A stretch of DNA of 64,000 nt from Ocypus olens (Eukaryota > Arthropoda > Insecta > Coleoptera > Staphylinidae): contig OU343065.1 of NCBI GenBank assembly GCA_910593695.2, positions 30,786,762-30,850,761 on the forward strand, read 5' to 3'. Both the position numbers and the translations under genes were made by a program. The notes beneath the pieces were generated by a model. That model saw only the letters and a list, made by a program, of their open reading frames with translations, ran no database searches and was not told the origin of the DNA. The first letter of the stretch is position 1, and every line of letters begins with the position of its first letter. This document shows, piece by piece, positions 11,501 through 22,017 of this stretch.

Positions 11501-14500
11501 AGAAATTTATGTACAATCCAAATTTGCAATAAAAAAAAAACGTTCCATTTAAAATAAGGAAGTTGGTGATGACTTCGTATAATTTTGAAAACATTTTTTT
11601 TTTTAAAGAGCACACTTGATTACTTGTATGCTGAAAGTCTCATTATAATACGTTAATCAGAAGTGATTAACGTGCGGTTCCGTTGGGACACCCTGTACAG
11701 TTTTTGATCAATTTTTTAAATAAATCACGAATTTACGTTCCAAATTTTATTATTCGAATTATCTGTAAAATAGAAATCATGAATCGTTATTAAATTATCA
11801 CATTCACTTATTCTTACTATAGGATTATTATTGCGACACATCGTATAATCAGTTCTTGATTGTTATCTTAGTTGTTAAAATATGACTCTCTGGTTGTTCG
11901 GTGTTGCAGGGAAGTTTGTGCTTTCTCCATACGAGAATTGTGTTTTTTTTTTCGAATTCCATCTTTTAGATCCTGCAATTCGCTTCAAATGAACTATTGA
12001 TGATTAACCAATTTTACATACCTTATTAAATTAAACAATGATTATTCATACATAATTCTCATGGCTAAAGTCATCATCGCTCAGTATGAAATTATTCTGT
12101 TGGTGACGCATCGGTAAACATTTAGCAACTGATTACGGGCTCAGCTAATAGTTGCTAATGGTATAATTTTGAATACGTCTGGTCCGTACTTTATGATTAA
12201 GCCGCATAATAGACATTTCGTTATTTTGCAATATATTATGACATATAATTTTATTTTGTTCATTTAGTCACGCATAAATAGTTTTAACCCTTTCGGCCCT
12301 GGTGGTGGCAATTGCCACCGCTACATTTACATGTCTCTACTTACTATGACAATCCATATGTTTGCTGTTTATCACTAGATGTCACTTTTCCTATACTAAT
12401 TAATCAAATGAGTTCAAATTTCTTATTTATGGTCTTAAGAAGCTCCCCATCAATAATAATTAACAAAAAAATGTTTTTTTCATATTTAAAAATCCAGGGC
12501 TGAAAGGGTTAATGCTGTGTTACTGAAGTCACAAACATCATATTAATAGTGTTTTTTTTTTTATACAAATAGGTAACTTTGCAGTCGTTCGAATTTGCAA
12601 AGACAAGACCACGAACGAGGAGCACGCGCTGAAAATCATCGATAAGTCCAAGTGCAAAGGGAAGGTGAGAAATTTTCGATTTTGTTACCGCGACACCGGA
12701 ATCTGCGGGATGTAACTGTACGCTTTTTAATCGGGCGGATCGATTGAAGCGCGACACGAAAAGATGAGTGGAGAAATTTCATTTCGCGCTCCGGTGACCG
12801 CACCGTTTTCAGGGTTTTGTAACAGTTAATAGTTGTTTTTTTTTTTCGAGGAAGTTGTGAATAATTCCGTCACTTAATTCCAATGCTCGCTCATCGGAAC
12901 AAAGGTTGCCATTGTGGTTCGGTTAATAGAGAGAGGAGGAAATGTTTATTGAATTGTTGTTCTAGTTTGCGTCCTCTTTATTATCGGAATTGTTTCAGAT
13001 GCATTACATTTATATTTATGTGTATACACTATCTTTATTAACATTATTACAAAATTGTTACATACAGTTAGACATACATAATAATTTCTATTTTTATAAT
13101 TATAAAAATGTTTCTACAAGTAGTCCATTTTTTTCTGGGCTATCTAAATAATTTACATAATTCCATATACATATTCATATAACCTACTGAATAATTTAAA
13201 CTGCTTAATATTTATTTATTTTGTAACTGTGTGTAAACTTTTAAGACCACAAATAATTAGAATTTTGTTTCTTGTATGTAATTTCCTATTAATTAACAAT
13301 AATAGTTCACCTAATAGCGGTTTAGGAATAAAAAAAACAGTAACGATTGGTAATTAATTGCTCTTTAAAATTGTAGTAAATGTGAAGAATTTTAAATACT
13401 TCGCGCCCATGTTGCTTTTTTTGGGCTATAGCATAGCCCCAGGTCTATTGAAAACTTTTTCTACGATATGTTATTATTATTACAGTGTCACAGAAATATG
13501 AAAAAAATATTCCATAGATGGCGCTGAAGGGGTATTTTTTTGTAAAAAAATTTTTTTTCTTTTTTTTTGCTTGTTGCCTCGATTGGCGACCTAGGTGAGA
13601 AGAGGTGTGAAGAGGTGGCGACAAGCAAAAAGAAAGAAAAGAAAAATATATTACAAAAAAATATTCCATAGATGGCGCTAAAGGGGTAAACATTTTTTTG
13701 TAAAATATTTTTGTTTTCTTTTTTTTTTGCTTGTCGGAACATGTGGCGACCTAGGCGAGAAGAGGTGTGGAGAGGTGGCGACAAGCAAAAAGAAAGAAAA
13801 GAAAAATATATTACAAAAAAATATTCCATAGATGGCGCTAAAGGGGTAAACATTTTTTTGTAAAATATTTTTGTTTTCTTTTTTTTTTTGCTTGTCGGAA
13901 CATGTGGCGACCTAGGCGAGAAGAGGTGTGGAGAGGTGGCGACAAGCAAAAAGAAAGAAAAGAAAAATATATTACAAAAAAATATTCCATAGATGGCGCT
14001 AAAGGGGTAAACATTTTTTTGTAAAATATTTTTGTTTTCTTTTTTTTTTTGCTTGTCGGAACATGTGGCGACCTAGGCGAGAAGAGGTGTGGAGAGGTGG
14101 CGACAAGCAAAAAGAAAGAAAAGAAAAATATATTACAAAAAAATATTCCATAGATAGCGCTAAAGGGTATTTTTTTTCTTTTTTTTTGCTTGTTGCCTCG
14201 ATCGGCGACCTAGGTGAGAAGAGGTGTGAAGAGGTGGCGACAAGCAAAAAGAAAAAAAAGAAAAATATTTTACAAAAAAATATTCCATAGATGGCGCTAA
14301 AGGGTATTTTTTTGTAAAATATTTTTTTTTCTTTTTTTTTGCTTGTCGCTTCGATTGGCGACCTAGGTGAGAAGAGGTGTGAAGAGGTGGCGATAAGTAA
14401 AAAGAAAGAAAAGAAAAATATTTTACAAAAAAAATATTCCATAGATGGCGCTGAAGGGGTAAACATTTTTTGTAAAACATTTTTGTTTCCTTTTTTTTGC

Positions 14501-17500
14501 TTGTCGCCACATGTGGCGACCTAGGCGAGAAGAGGTGTAAAAAGGTGGCGACAAGCAAAAGAAAAGAACAGAAAAATATTTTACAAAAATATGTTTACCC
14601 CTTTAGCGCCATCTATTGAATATTTTTTACATATTTTTTTGACAGTGTAATAATACACATGTTCTTTATTCTTCATTAAATTTACATACAAAATTATACA
14701 TACATAAAGCATTAATTTTATTTTAAAAAGTCAATCGGGTTGTTTAAAATGTTTATTATTTATTATTTATAATAGGAGGATATGGTTGAAAATGAGATTA
14801 GAATATTAAGGAAAATCGAGCACCCACACGTGATGAGGTTCATCGCACAGCAGGACACGCCCAACATGCTGTTTTTGGTCGTGGAACTTGTTAAAGGTAA
14901 ACCTACTCGAATATTACCAGTAAATGGACTTAACGATTTCCTTGTTCCGAAGGTGGAGACCTCTTCGATGCGATCACGATCGCGCAAAAGTACTCGGAGG
15001 AACAGGCCGCCCTTATGATTACACACCTGACGTCGGCCCTTTCCTATTTACACAATTTGAATATAGTACATAGAGATGTCAAGCCTGAAAATTTACTCGT
15101 AAGTATTTATTTATTTTTTCCTACAAAAATTTATCAACACTTCCACCATAAGTTTTAAGATAATCACTCTCGAACGCTCGAATATTTCAATTCTGCACTC
15201 GAACATTTTTGAAGTCGCTAAAAATATAGAAAAACAATCGGAACAAGATTCGAACTTTCCCAACTCACTCTAAATAGTCTGTGCTTTATAATCCTACAAA
15301 AATTTATCAACACTTCCACTGTAAGTTTTAAGATAATCACTTTCGAACACTCGACTATTTCAATTCTGCGCTCGAACATTTTTCAAGCCTCTAAAAAAAT
15401 AGAAAAACAATCGGAACAAGATCCAAACTTTCCCAACTCACTCTAAATAGTCTGTGCTTTATAATCCTAGAAAAATATATCAACACTTCCACCGTAAGTT
15501 TTAAGATAATCACTCTCGAACACTCGACTATTTCAATTCTGCGCTCGAACATTTTTCAAGTCTCTAAAAAAATAGAAAAACAATTGGAACAAGATCCAAA
15601 CTTTCCAAACTCACTCTAAATAGTCTGTGCTTTATAATCCTACAAAAATTTATCAACACTTCCACCTTAAGTTTTAAGATAATCACTCTGGAACACTCGA
15701 CTATTTCAATTCTGCGCTCGAACATTTTTGAAGTCTATAAAAAAATAGAAAAACAATTGAAACAAAATCCAAACTTACCAAACTCACTCTAAATAGTCTG
15801 TGCTTTATAATCCTAAAAAAAATTATCAACACTTCCACCTTAAGTTTTAAGATAATCACTCTCGAACACTCGACTATTTCAATTCTGCGCTCGAACATTT
15901 TTCAAGTCTCTAAAAAAATAGAAAAACAATTGGAACAAGATCCAAACTTACCAAACTCACTCTAAATAGTCTGTGCTTTATAATCCTAAAAAAATATATC
16001 AACACTTCCACCTTAAGTTTTAAGATAATCACTCTGGAACACTCGACTATTTCAATTCTGCGCTCGAACATTTTTCAAGTCTCTAAAAAAATAGAAAAAC
16101 AATTGGAACAAGATCCAAACTTACCAAACTCACTCTAAATAGTCTGTGCTTTATAATCCTAAAAAAATATATCAACACTTCCACCTTAAGTTTTAAGATA
16201 ATCACTCTGGAACACTCGACTATTTCAATTCTGCGCTCGAACATTTTTCAAGTCTCTAAAAAAATAGAAAAACAATTGGAACAAGATCCAAACTTACCAA
16301 ACTCACTCTAAATAGTCTGTGCTTTATAATCCTAAAAAAATATATCAACACTTCCACCTTAAGTTTTAAGATAATCACTCTCGAACACTCGACTATTTCA
16401 ATTCTGCGCTCGAACATTTTTCAAGTCTCTAAAAAAATAGAAAAACAATTGGAACAAGATCCAAACTTTCCAAACTCACTCTAAATAGTCTGTGCTTTAT
16501 AATCCTACAAAAATTTATCAACACTTCCACCTTAAGTTTTAAGATAATCACTCTGGAACACTCGACTATTTCAATTCTGCGCTCGAACATTTTTGAAGTC
16601 TATAAAAAAATAGAAAAACAATTGAAACAAAATCCAAACTTACCAAACTCACTCTAAATAGTCTGTGCTTTATAATCCTAAAAAAATATATCAACACTTC
16701 CACCTTAAGTTTTAAGATAATCACTCTCGAACACTCGACTATTTCAATTCTGCGCTCGAACATTTTTGAAGTCTATAAAAAAATAGAAAAACAATTGAAA
16801 CAAAATCCAAACTTACCAAACTCACTCTAAATAGTCTGTGCTTTATAATCCTAAAAAAAATTATCAACACTTCCACCCAAAGTTTTAAAATAATCACTTT
16901 GGAACACTCGACTATTTCAATTCTGCGCTCGAACATTTTTGAAGTCTCTAAAAATATAGAAAAACAATCGGAACAAGATCCAAACTTTCCAAACTCACTC
17001 TAAATAGTCTGTGCTTTATAATCCTAAAAAAAATTATCAACACTTCCACCCAAAGTTTTAAAATAATCACTTTGGAACACTCGACTATTTCAATTCTGCG
17101 TTCGAACATTTTTCAAGTCTCTAAAAATATAGAAAAACAATTGAAAGAAGATCCAAACTTTCCAAATTTACTCAAAATTGATTACCAAAAGTTTCCAACA
17201 CTTTTTTAAGGGGCCCAATATTTTCTACTTTTTGAAGTCGCCCAGAAAACAATTGAAACAAACTTCAAACTTTCCAAATTTCCTCAAAACTGATTACCAA
17301 AAATTTTCAACAGTTTTTTAAACTTCTTTTTGAAGTCACTCGGAAAACGATTGAAACAAACTTCAAACTTTCCAAATTTACTCAAAACTGATTACCAAAA
17401 ATTTTCAACAGTTTTTTAAACTACTTTTTAAAGTCACTCAGAAAACAATTGAAACAAACTTTAAACTTTCCATATTTCCTCAAAATTGACTACCAAAAAT

Positions 17501-20500
17501 TTCCAACAGTTTTTTAAACTACTTTTTGAAGTCACTCAGAAAACAATTGAAACAAACTTCAAACTTTCCAAATTTCCTCAAAACTGATTACCAAAAATTT
17601 TCAACAGTTTTTTAAACTTCTTTTTGAAGTCACTCGGAAAACGATTGAAACAAACTTCAAACTTTCCAAATTTACTCAAAATTGATTACCAAAAATTTTC
17701 AACAGTTTTTTAAACTACTTTTTAAAGTCACTCAGAAAACAATTGAAACAAACTTTAAACTTTCCATATTTCCTCAAAATTGACTACCAAAAATTTCCAA
17801 CAGTTTTTTAAACTACTTTTTGAAGTCACTCAGAAAACAATTGAAACAAACTTCAAACTTTCCAAATTTACTCAAAATTGATTACCAAAAATTTCCAACA
17901 GTTTTTTAAACTACTTTTTGAAGTCACTCAGAAAACAATTAAAACAAACTTCAAACTTTTCAAATTTCCTCAAAATTGATTACCAAAAATTTCCAACATT
18001 TTTTTAAAGGGCCCAATATTTTCTACTTTTTGAAGTCGCTCAGAAAACAACTGAAACAAACTTTAAACTTTTCAAATTTACTCAAAATTGGTTTCCAAAA
18101 ATTTACCACTTTTTTTTAAACTACTTTTTGAAGTCGCTCAGAAAACAATTGAAACAAACTTCAAACTTTCCAAATTTCCTCAAAATTGATTACCAAAAAT
18201 TTCCAACATTTTTTTAAAGACCCCAATATTTTCTACTTTTTGAAATCACTCAGTACACAATTGAAACAAACTTTAAACTTTCCAAAATTACTCAAAATTG
18301 ATTACCAAAAATTTTCAACATTTTTTTAAACTACTTTTTTAAGTCACTTAGAAAACAATTGAAACTAACTTCAAACTTTCCAAATTTACTCAAAAACTGA
18401 TTGCCAAAAATTTCTAACAGTTTTTTAAAGGGTCCAACATTTTCTACTTTTTGAAGTCACTCAGAAGACAATTGAAACAAACTTGAAACTTTCCAAATTT
18501 ACTCAAAATTGATTACCAAACATTTCCAACATTTTTTTAAAGGGCCCAATATTTTCTACTTTTTGAAGTCCCTCGGGAAAACAATTGAAAGAAACTTTAA
18601 ACTTTCCAAATTTACTCAAAATTGATTACCAAAAATGTTCAACATCTTTTTAAAGGGCCCAATATTTTCTACTTTTTGAAGTCACTCAGAAGACAATTGA
18701 AATAAACTTTAAACTTTCCAAATTTACTCAAAATTTATTACCAAAAACTTCCAACACTTTTTTAAAGGGTCCAACATTTTCTACTGTGAACGACCTTAAT
18801 CCACCTCTGCAGGCGGTTATCGATAGATTTAAATCGATTGTGCTACCATCCTTTAAATATTCCCCATTTAATATCATTGGAAAGGTTGGCTCTGTACAAG
18901 TTTTTTAAGAGCAGTAAAATAATCTCGTAAGATTGTTAGAATTTGAGATAAAATTAAGAACTACTCAACTCTAGTGTTCTAGGTTTTCCGAGGGCTCCCT
19001 CCTCTCTCGTGTAAACCTATAGATCATGACGGCCCTCATTGACTACCCTCTGCATGTTGTATACCAGTGTATCCAATCTAAGATAAAGATATAGGCAAGA
19101 TCGAGTACCTCAAAGATCGAGCAAGCGATGATCGAGCAAGCGATGATCGTTGAAGTATCGAGCAACCCAATCTATTTGAGCCACTCGATCTAATTGAGCA
19201 ACTCGATCTATTCGAGCCGCTCGATCTTCTCAAGCTGCTCAAATTATTTGAGCTCCTCGATCTAATCGAGCCACTCGATCTAATCGAGCCACTCGATCTA
19301 ATCGAGCCACTCGATCTAACCCAGCCACTCGATCCAATCGAGGCCCTCGAACTTTTCAAGCCGCTAATAATCGAGCCACTAAGATAATAGGCAAGATCGA
19401 GTATCTCAAAGATCGAGCAAGCGATGATCGATCAGTTGAAGTATCGAGCAACCCAATCTATTTGAGCCACTCGATCTTCTCAAGCTGCTCAAATTATTCG
19501 AACTCCTCGATCTAATCGAGCCACTCGATCTAATCAAGTCACTTGATCTTTTCAAGCCGCTTGATCTAATCGAGCCACTCGATCTAATCAAGTCACTTGA
19601 TCTTTTCAAGCCGCTTGATCTAATCGAGCCACTCGATCTAATTGAGCCACTCCATCGAATCGAGCCACTCCATCCAATCGAGCCACTCAATCTTTTCAAG
19701 CCGCTTGATCTAATCGCGCCTTTAAATTCCTTAAAAATCTCATTTTCAGTTGTCACTTTTAAGCTGTGTTTCAGTTGTACTAGTTTTTAAGCTATTTTGA
19801 ATTCTGTGTATTTATTTTCTATTATCGAAATTGTTTTGTTTGACATATTTTCATTTATATGTATTGCATTCTCGTATATACTTATTTCTTGAGAATAAAT
19901 TAAGTTTTGATTTGATTTTGAGCCGATGGAACTAATCGAGTCACTCGATCTAATCGAGCCACTCGATCTAATCCAGCCACTCGATCTAATCCAGCCACTC
20001 GATCTAATCCAGCCACTCGATCTAATTGAGCCACTCGATCTTTTCAAGCCGCTTGATCTAATCGAGCCACTCGATCTTTTCTCGTATATACTTGAGAATA
20101 AATTCAGTTTTGATTTGATTTGATTTGATTTTGAGCCGCTTGAACTAATGGAGCCACTCGATCTAATCCAGCCACTCGATCTAATCGAGCCGCTCGATCT
20201 AATCCAGCCACTCGATCTAATCGAGCCACCCGATCTAATCCAGCCACTCGATCTAATCGAGCCACTCGATATTTTCAAGCCGCTTGATCTAATCGAGCCA
20301 CTCGATCTTTTCAAGCAGCCGGTTGATCTAATCGAGCCGCTTGAGCTAATCGAGCCACTCGATCCTTTAAAACCGCTTGATCTAATCGAGCCGCTTGAGC
20401 TAATCGATCTTTTCAAGCTGCTTGATCTAATCGAGCTGCTCGTAAAGATCGAGCAGACCCATCATTCGCAAAGTTTTTTTTTTATCGATCTTGCCCATCA

Positions 20501-22017
20501 TTGAATTATTTACTTGAAATGTGTACGCCACCGAACACAAGCGACTGTTACTGTTTCGCGCTACCCAGGGTCCCTCTCTACTCAAACGTACTCTACCATT
20601 ATTAAACTCTTTAAAAAAAAAAAAAAAAAAACAATATTTGAATATTGGAAATGAAAAATATTTTGGTTGCAGGTACGTGTGTCTAAAGTCTGTTAATGTT
20701 ACATAGGCTTATGTGCTGTTTTAGGTGGATTTTGAGGGTAATAGAATAAGGATATTAAAATTAGGTGATTTTGGTTTAGCCTGTGAAGTAGAAGAGCCTT
20801 TGTATACAGTCTGTGGAACACCGACTTATGTAGCACCTGAAATACTGGCGGAATCCGGTTACGGCCTAAAGGTGAGAGATAATGATTATTATTTATTTTA
20901 TAGCAAGTAAAAGTTGTAATAATAACAAATTACGTTTTTACAGGGCTGTGATGCACTTAGAGTTGTACTTCTTGTAAATAAATACAATAAAATGAGAAAT
21001 ACTGTAGTTTTATACGTCTCTTAGAGACTCTTCAATTGTAGAAGACAAAAAGTATAGTATTTCTCATTTTATGGTACCAAGTACTCGAGGCAAATTTTAC
21101 CCCACACATCTCAAGTGCTCGGTAGTGCTGTATGCATCTTCTCTAAAATTGTCAAAACATTGCTGCTTCGTTTGCGATTTTTCTGTGTTAAAAATAATAT
21201 AAACGGCAGAACAACGTACAAATGCAATATTCCTCAGGGTGTATAACCAGAAGTCAGTAACATTCTAGGTAAAACGCTATTTGTGGTTACTGTGTGTTGG
21301 CATGACTGTCCATACAGTTTAATCCAGTATTCATTACTTCAGTAAACTGTTTTTATTAAAACATTAAGCATTGTTTCCCCATCAGAACACCTACAGACCG
21401 GTTTCGACCTTTCAGGTCTCATCGGTGTGGTTAGTTGCTGATGGGGAAACATATTCCTCTATCTGTCAGTGGTTATGCTACTCAGATTGGGTTTAGTACA
21501 CCATTAAGGCAATAGATACCGCCACTTTGGTGTTTCTGCCTTTAACGGTGTTTGGAATATTTATATTCCAATAGTAATTTCCGCTTCCCCAACTATGCTG
21601 ATGAAACCTGTTAAATGTTTACATTTGTCGCCGTTGACATATTCCTATATCTGTCAGATTGGGTTTAGTACAACATTCAGGCAATAGATTCCGCCACTTT
21701 TGGCGTTTCCACTGTTTTTATCATATGTAATTAATACAGCGGTCTCCATTAATAAATTATAGATCGACGTTTGGGCGGCCGGTGTTATAATGTACATCCT
21801 GTTGTGCGGATACCCCCCGTTTGTCAGCCAGGACAACGACCAGGAGAAGCTGTTCGACTGCATACTCTCGGGCCAGTACGACTTCCACGAGGAGTACTGG
21901 TCGGAGGTGTCCGACTCGGCGAAGGAGCTCATCCAGAACATGCTGCAGCTGGCGCCCGAGCTCCGCTTCTCGGCCGAGGACGTCCTGGATCATCACTGGC
22001 TGAAGAGCTATTCCTAA
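4225..22017 (+). CDS. DCLK: Doublecortin-like kinase (DCLK), two DCX domains plus CaMK-type kinase; 9 coding exons
   Basis: Exons 4225-4584, 4834-5055, 6199-6470, 6533-6684, 12573-12664, 14776-14896, 14953-15098, 20725-20871 and 21763-22017 join in frame to 588 residues. DCX repeat 1 spans about residues 62-150 and repeat 2 about 181-268; they bind the microtubule lattice. The kinase spans 327-585: glycine loop GDGNFAVV (334-341), Lys356 in HALK, Glu373 in helix C, HRDVKPEN (446-453), DFG (470-472), TVCGTPTYVAPE activation segment (483-494), then IDVWAAGVIMYILLCGYPPF. All catalytic residues are intact. The DCX-kinase linker is only about 58 residues, shorter than in vertebrate DCLK1, and there is no C-terminal tail. 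The start follows an in-frame TAA. The role, known from the family, is microtubule stabilisation and neuronal migration/axon growth, with the kinase modulating microtubule binding. Alternative promoters or exons could exist but are not visible. Confidence 0.96.
4834..5055 (+). CDS. DCLK: DCLK exon 2: second half of DCX1, start of DCX2
   Basis: The acceptor is CCGTAG before 4834. The 74 codons begin ISCVEEFEDGKEYVC, matching the IDGKKISSLDQL..G.SYVC stretch of DCLK proteins, and end RLVTIIRNGLKPRK before GTAAGC. Phase 0 at both ends. Confidence 0.95.
5150..5310. repeat. Diverged single copy of the 158-bp array unit (inverted)
   Basis: The reverse complement contains AGATGGCGCTAAAGCGG, TTTTGCTTGTTGCCACATG and GGCGACCTAGG, the same order as the tandem units at 13500-14640 in intron 5. 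It shows that the tandem array arose from a dispersed element present elsewhere in this gene. Confidence 0.7.
5480..5890. repeat. Interspersed repeat blocks in DCLK intron 2
   Basis: AATTGTGCCCGCAGCAGTAA recurs at about 5679 and 5783 (and diverged at 5507). ATTAGGACYTCCTCTTAAAATTAAA followed by CAGCGCCATCTATCATTTTT recurs at about 5720-5775 and 5842-5895. This is a two- to three-copy direct repeat of roughly 110-180 bp. Confidence 0.7.
6030..6110. mobile_element. MITE-like inverted repeat, copy 2
   Basis: AACACGTTCGCTGCCACC..., with the centre CGCAAGTATAAAGT, and GCGAACGTGTTAATA at the other end. It is a shortened relative of the element at 580-670. Confidence 0.7.
6199..6470 (+). CDS. DCLK: DCLK exon 3: DCX2
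   Basis: The acceptor is TTTCCAG. The exon reads IIRILLNKRNSSSMEQVL, then VRKVFTLSGQPVISLPQFFG, and ends in AAC GG before donor GTAATG (6471). The internal ATG at 6238 is not the start. Confidence 0.94.
6533..6684 (+). CDS. DCLK: DCLK exon 4: linker and kinase glycine loop start
   Basis: Separated from exon 3 by a 62-nt intron ending TTTTGTTGCAG. It encodes a Lys/Pro-rich linker (GPKPKLPKKE) and NKYTVGRMIGDG, splitting the glycine-rich loop at the donor GTAATT (6685). Confidence 0.93.
7285..7443. repeat. (GTGACA)n microsatellite 1
   Basis: Hexamer repeat GTGACA with interspersed GTCACA and GACATA variants, ending GTCAGGGACAGTGAGTTTG. The Val-Thr / Ser-Asp reading frames over it are artefacts. 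Confidence 0.95.
7826..8003. repeat. (GTGACA)n microsatellite 2
   Basis: Same hexamer inserted at the same position of the 171-bp monomer (after AAAAAATATATAAACA) and again followed by GTCAGGGACAGTGAGTTTG. Confidence 0.95.
8371..8514. repeat. (GTGACA)n / (GGGACA)n microsatellite 3
   Basis: Starts as GTGACA and switches at about 8427 to a homogeneous GGGACA run of roughly 15 copies, then ends GACAGTGAGTTTG like the other two arrays. One base change (T to G) has been homogenised through half of the array. Confidence 0.95.
9360..10620. repeat. TCGATC-rich array, about 187-bp long-period unit
   Basis: Composed of short GCTCGATC / GAGCCGCTCGATCT words arranged in a longer unit marked by GCTGGATAAAATGTAGTGAA at about 9864, 10062, 10250 and (variant) 10437. 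Unusually rich in CpG and TCGA for this AT-rich intron. Related in word content to 19080-20460. Confidence 0.85.
10847..11695. mobile_element. 849-bp element with CAGGGTGT inverted ends and TA flanks
   Basis: The left end TA-CAGGGTGTTCCATTTAA and right end GGGACACCCTG-TA are inverted copies flanked by TA on both sides, as for Tc1/mariner-type insertions. The interior has no open frame. A decayed copy of the left end (ACAGGATGTTCCATTTAAA) lies at about 10707. Confidence 0.6.
11696..12287. other. Intron 4 remainder
   Basis: AT-rich sequence in which I see no gene, tandem repeat or inverted repeat. Confidence 0.5.
12288..12508. mobile_element. 221-bp piggyBac-like MITE with TTAA target site
   Basis: The left end TTAA-CCCTTTCGGCCCTGG and right end CCAGGGCTGAAAGGG-TTAA are inverted copies with TTAA on both sides (12284-12287 and 12509-12512). 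TTAA duplications with CCC-starting TIRs are characteristic of piggyBac-class elements. It lies 65 bp upstream of DCLK exon 5. A small open frame across it is not a gene. Confidence 0.85.
12573..12664 (+). CDS. DCLK: DCLK exon 5: kinase lobe with catalytic lysine
   Basis: The acceptor is ACAAATAG. The exon encodes NFAVVRICKDKTTNEEHALK then IIDKSKCKGK, with the ATP-binding lysine in HALK. The donor GTGAGA starts at 12665. The 5.9-kb intron before it is repeat-filled. Confidence 0.95.
12665..13490. other. DCLK intron 5, unique part
   Basis: AT-rich intronic sequence without recognisable features before the tandem array. Confidence 0.5.
13500..14640. repeat. Tandem array C, about 158-bp unit with internal hairpin and AGATGGCGC in nearly every unit
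   Basis: Units are marked by TTCCATAGATGGCGCT at about 13510, 13665, 13824, 13985, (AGATAGCGCT 14150), 14283 and 14437; the last partial unit is inverted (GCGCCATCTA at 14606). Inside each unit TTTTGCTTGTCG and CGACAAGCAAAA form inverted arms around GTGGCGACCTAGG. Reading frames on both strands are repeat artefacts. Confidence 0.92.
14776..14896 (+). CDS. DCLK: DCLK exon 6: kinase helix C region
   Basis: After AATAG the exon reads EDMVENEIRILRKIEHPHVM and ends in VVELVK plus one base before GTAAAC. The following intron is only 56 nt. Confidence 0.95.
14953..15098 (+). CDS. DCLK: DCLK exon 7: catalytic loop
   Basis: Begins GGDLFDAI and contains SYLHNLNIVHRDVKPENLL, the HRD catalytic loop. 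Donor GTAAGT at 15099 opens a 5.6-kb intron. Confidence 0.95.
15110..17170. repeat. Satellite array D, 173-bp monomer, about 12 copies
   Basis: TCTGTGCTTTATAATCCT recurs every 173 bp (for example about 15279, 15452, 15625). Monomers contain AAGTTTTAAGATAATCACT and CGACTATTTCAATTCTGCGC. Near-identical five-monomer blocks repeat at 865 bp (15701 region versus 16566 region), so there is higher-order structure. Confidence 0.95.
17171..18790. repeat. Tandem array E, about 100-115-bp unit
   Basis: The block TTTGAAGTCACTCAGAAAAC then AATTGAAACAAACTTCAAAC recurs about every 100 bp (17231, 17331, 17431, 17531...). Later units are lengthened by a GGGCCCAATATTTTCTAC insertion. It follows array D directly and shares AAACTTTCCAAA words with it, so the two may be related. 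Confidence 0.9.
18791..19075. other. Unique intronic segment
   Basis: Non-repetitive sequence between two arrays in DCLK intron 7; contains no exon that I can see. Confidence 0.5.
19080..20460. repeat. 18-bp minisatellite CTAATCGAGCCACTCGAT
   Basis: An 18-bp unit, an imperfect TCGAG/CTCGA palindrome, repeats many times in two blocks (19080-19720 and 19920-20460). An AT-rich spacer of about 200 bp separates them. Because 18 is a multiple of three it gives long artefactual frames (LDLIEP repeats on plus, SGSIRS on minus). Word content matches the array at 9360-10620. Confidence 0.93.
20725..20871 (+). CDS. DCLK: DCLK exon 8: DFG and activation segment
   Basis: The acceptor is TGTTTTAG. 49 codons hold LKLGDFGLACEVEEPLYTVC followed by GTPTYVAPEILAESGYGLK; the donor is GTGAGA. 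Confidence 0.95.
20985..21072. mobile_element. Small inverted repeat in DCLK intron 8
   Basis: AAAATGAGAAATACTGTAG and GTATAGTATTTCTCATTTTA face each other across about 45 bp: a MITE-like hairpin. Confidence 0.55.
21372..21451. repeat. Inverted repeat with TGTTTCCCCATCAG arms
   Basis: TGTTTCCCCATCAG at the left and CTGATGGGGAAACA at the right are perfect 14-bp arms around GACCGGTTTCGACCTTTCAGG. Confidence 0.65.
21450..21710. repeat. Direct duplication in DCLK intron 8
   Basis: ATATTCCTCTATCTGTCAG...GATTGGGTTTAGTACA followed by AGGCAATAGATACCGCCACTT occurs at about 21450-21530 and again, diverged, at 21640-21710. Confidence 0.65.
21763..22017 (+). CDS. DCLK: DCLK exon 9: kinase C-lobe and stop
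   Basis: The acceptor is AAATTATAG. Begins IDVWAAGVIMYILLCGYPPF, ends DVLDHHWLKSYS and TAA (22015-22017). Confidence 0.96.
   Translation: MDVWAAGVIMYILLCGYPPFVSQDNDQEKLFDCILSGQYDFHEEYWSEVSDSAKELIQNMLQLAPELRFSAEDVLDHHWLKSYS

Noticed and set aside
13445..14558. Proteins such as those with YFFVIYFSFLSFCLSPPLHTSS repeats
   Set aside because: Reading frames through the 158-bp array; homopolymer-rich and repeated.
19078..20504. LDLIEP and SGSIRSS repeat proteins up to 209 residues
   Set aside because: The 18-bp minisatellite keeps frame by length; sequence on both strands is equally open and has no non-repeat conserved part.
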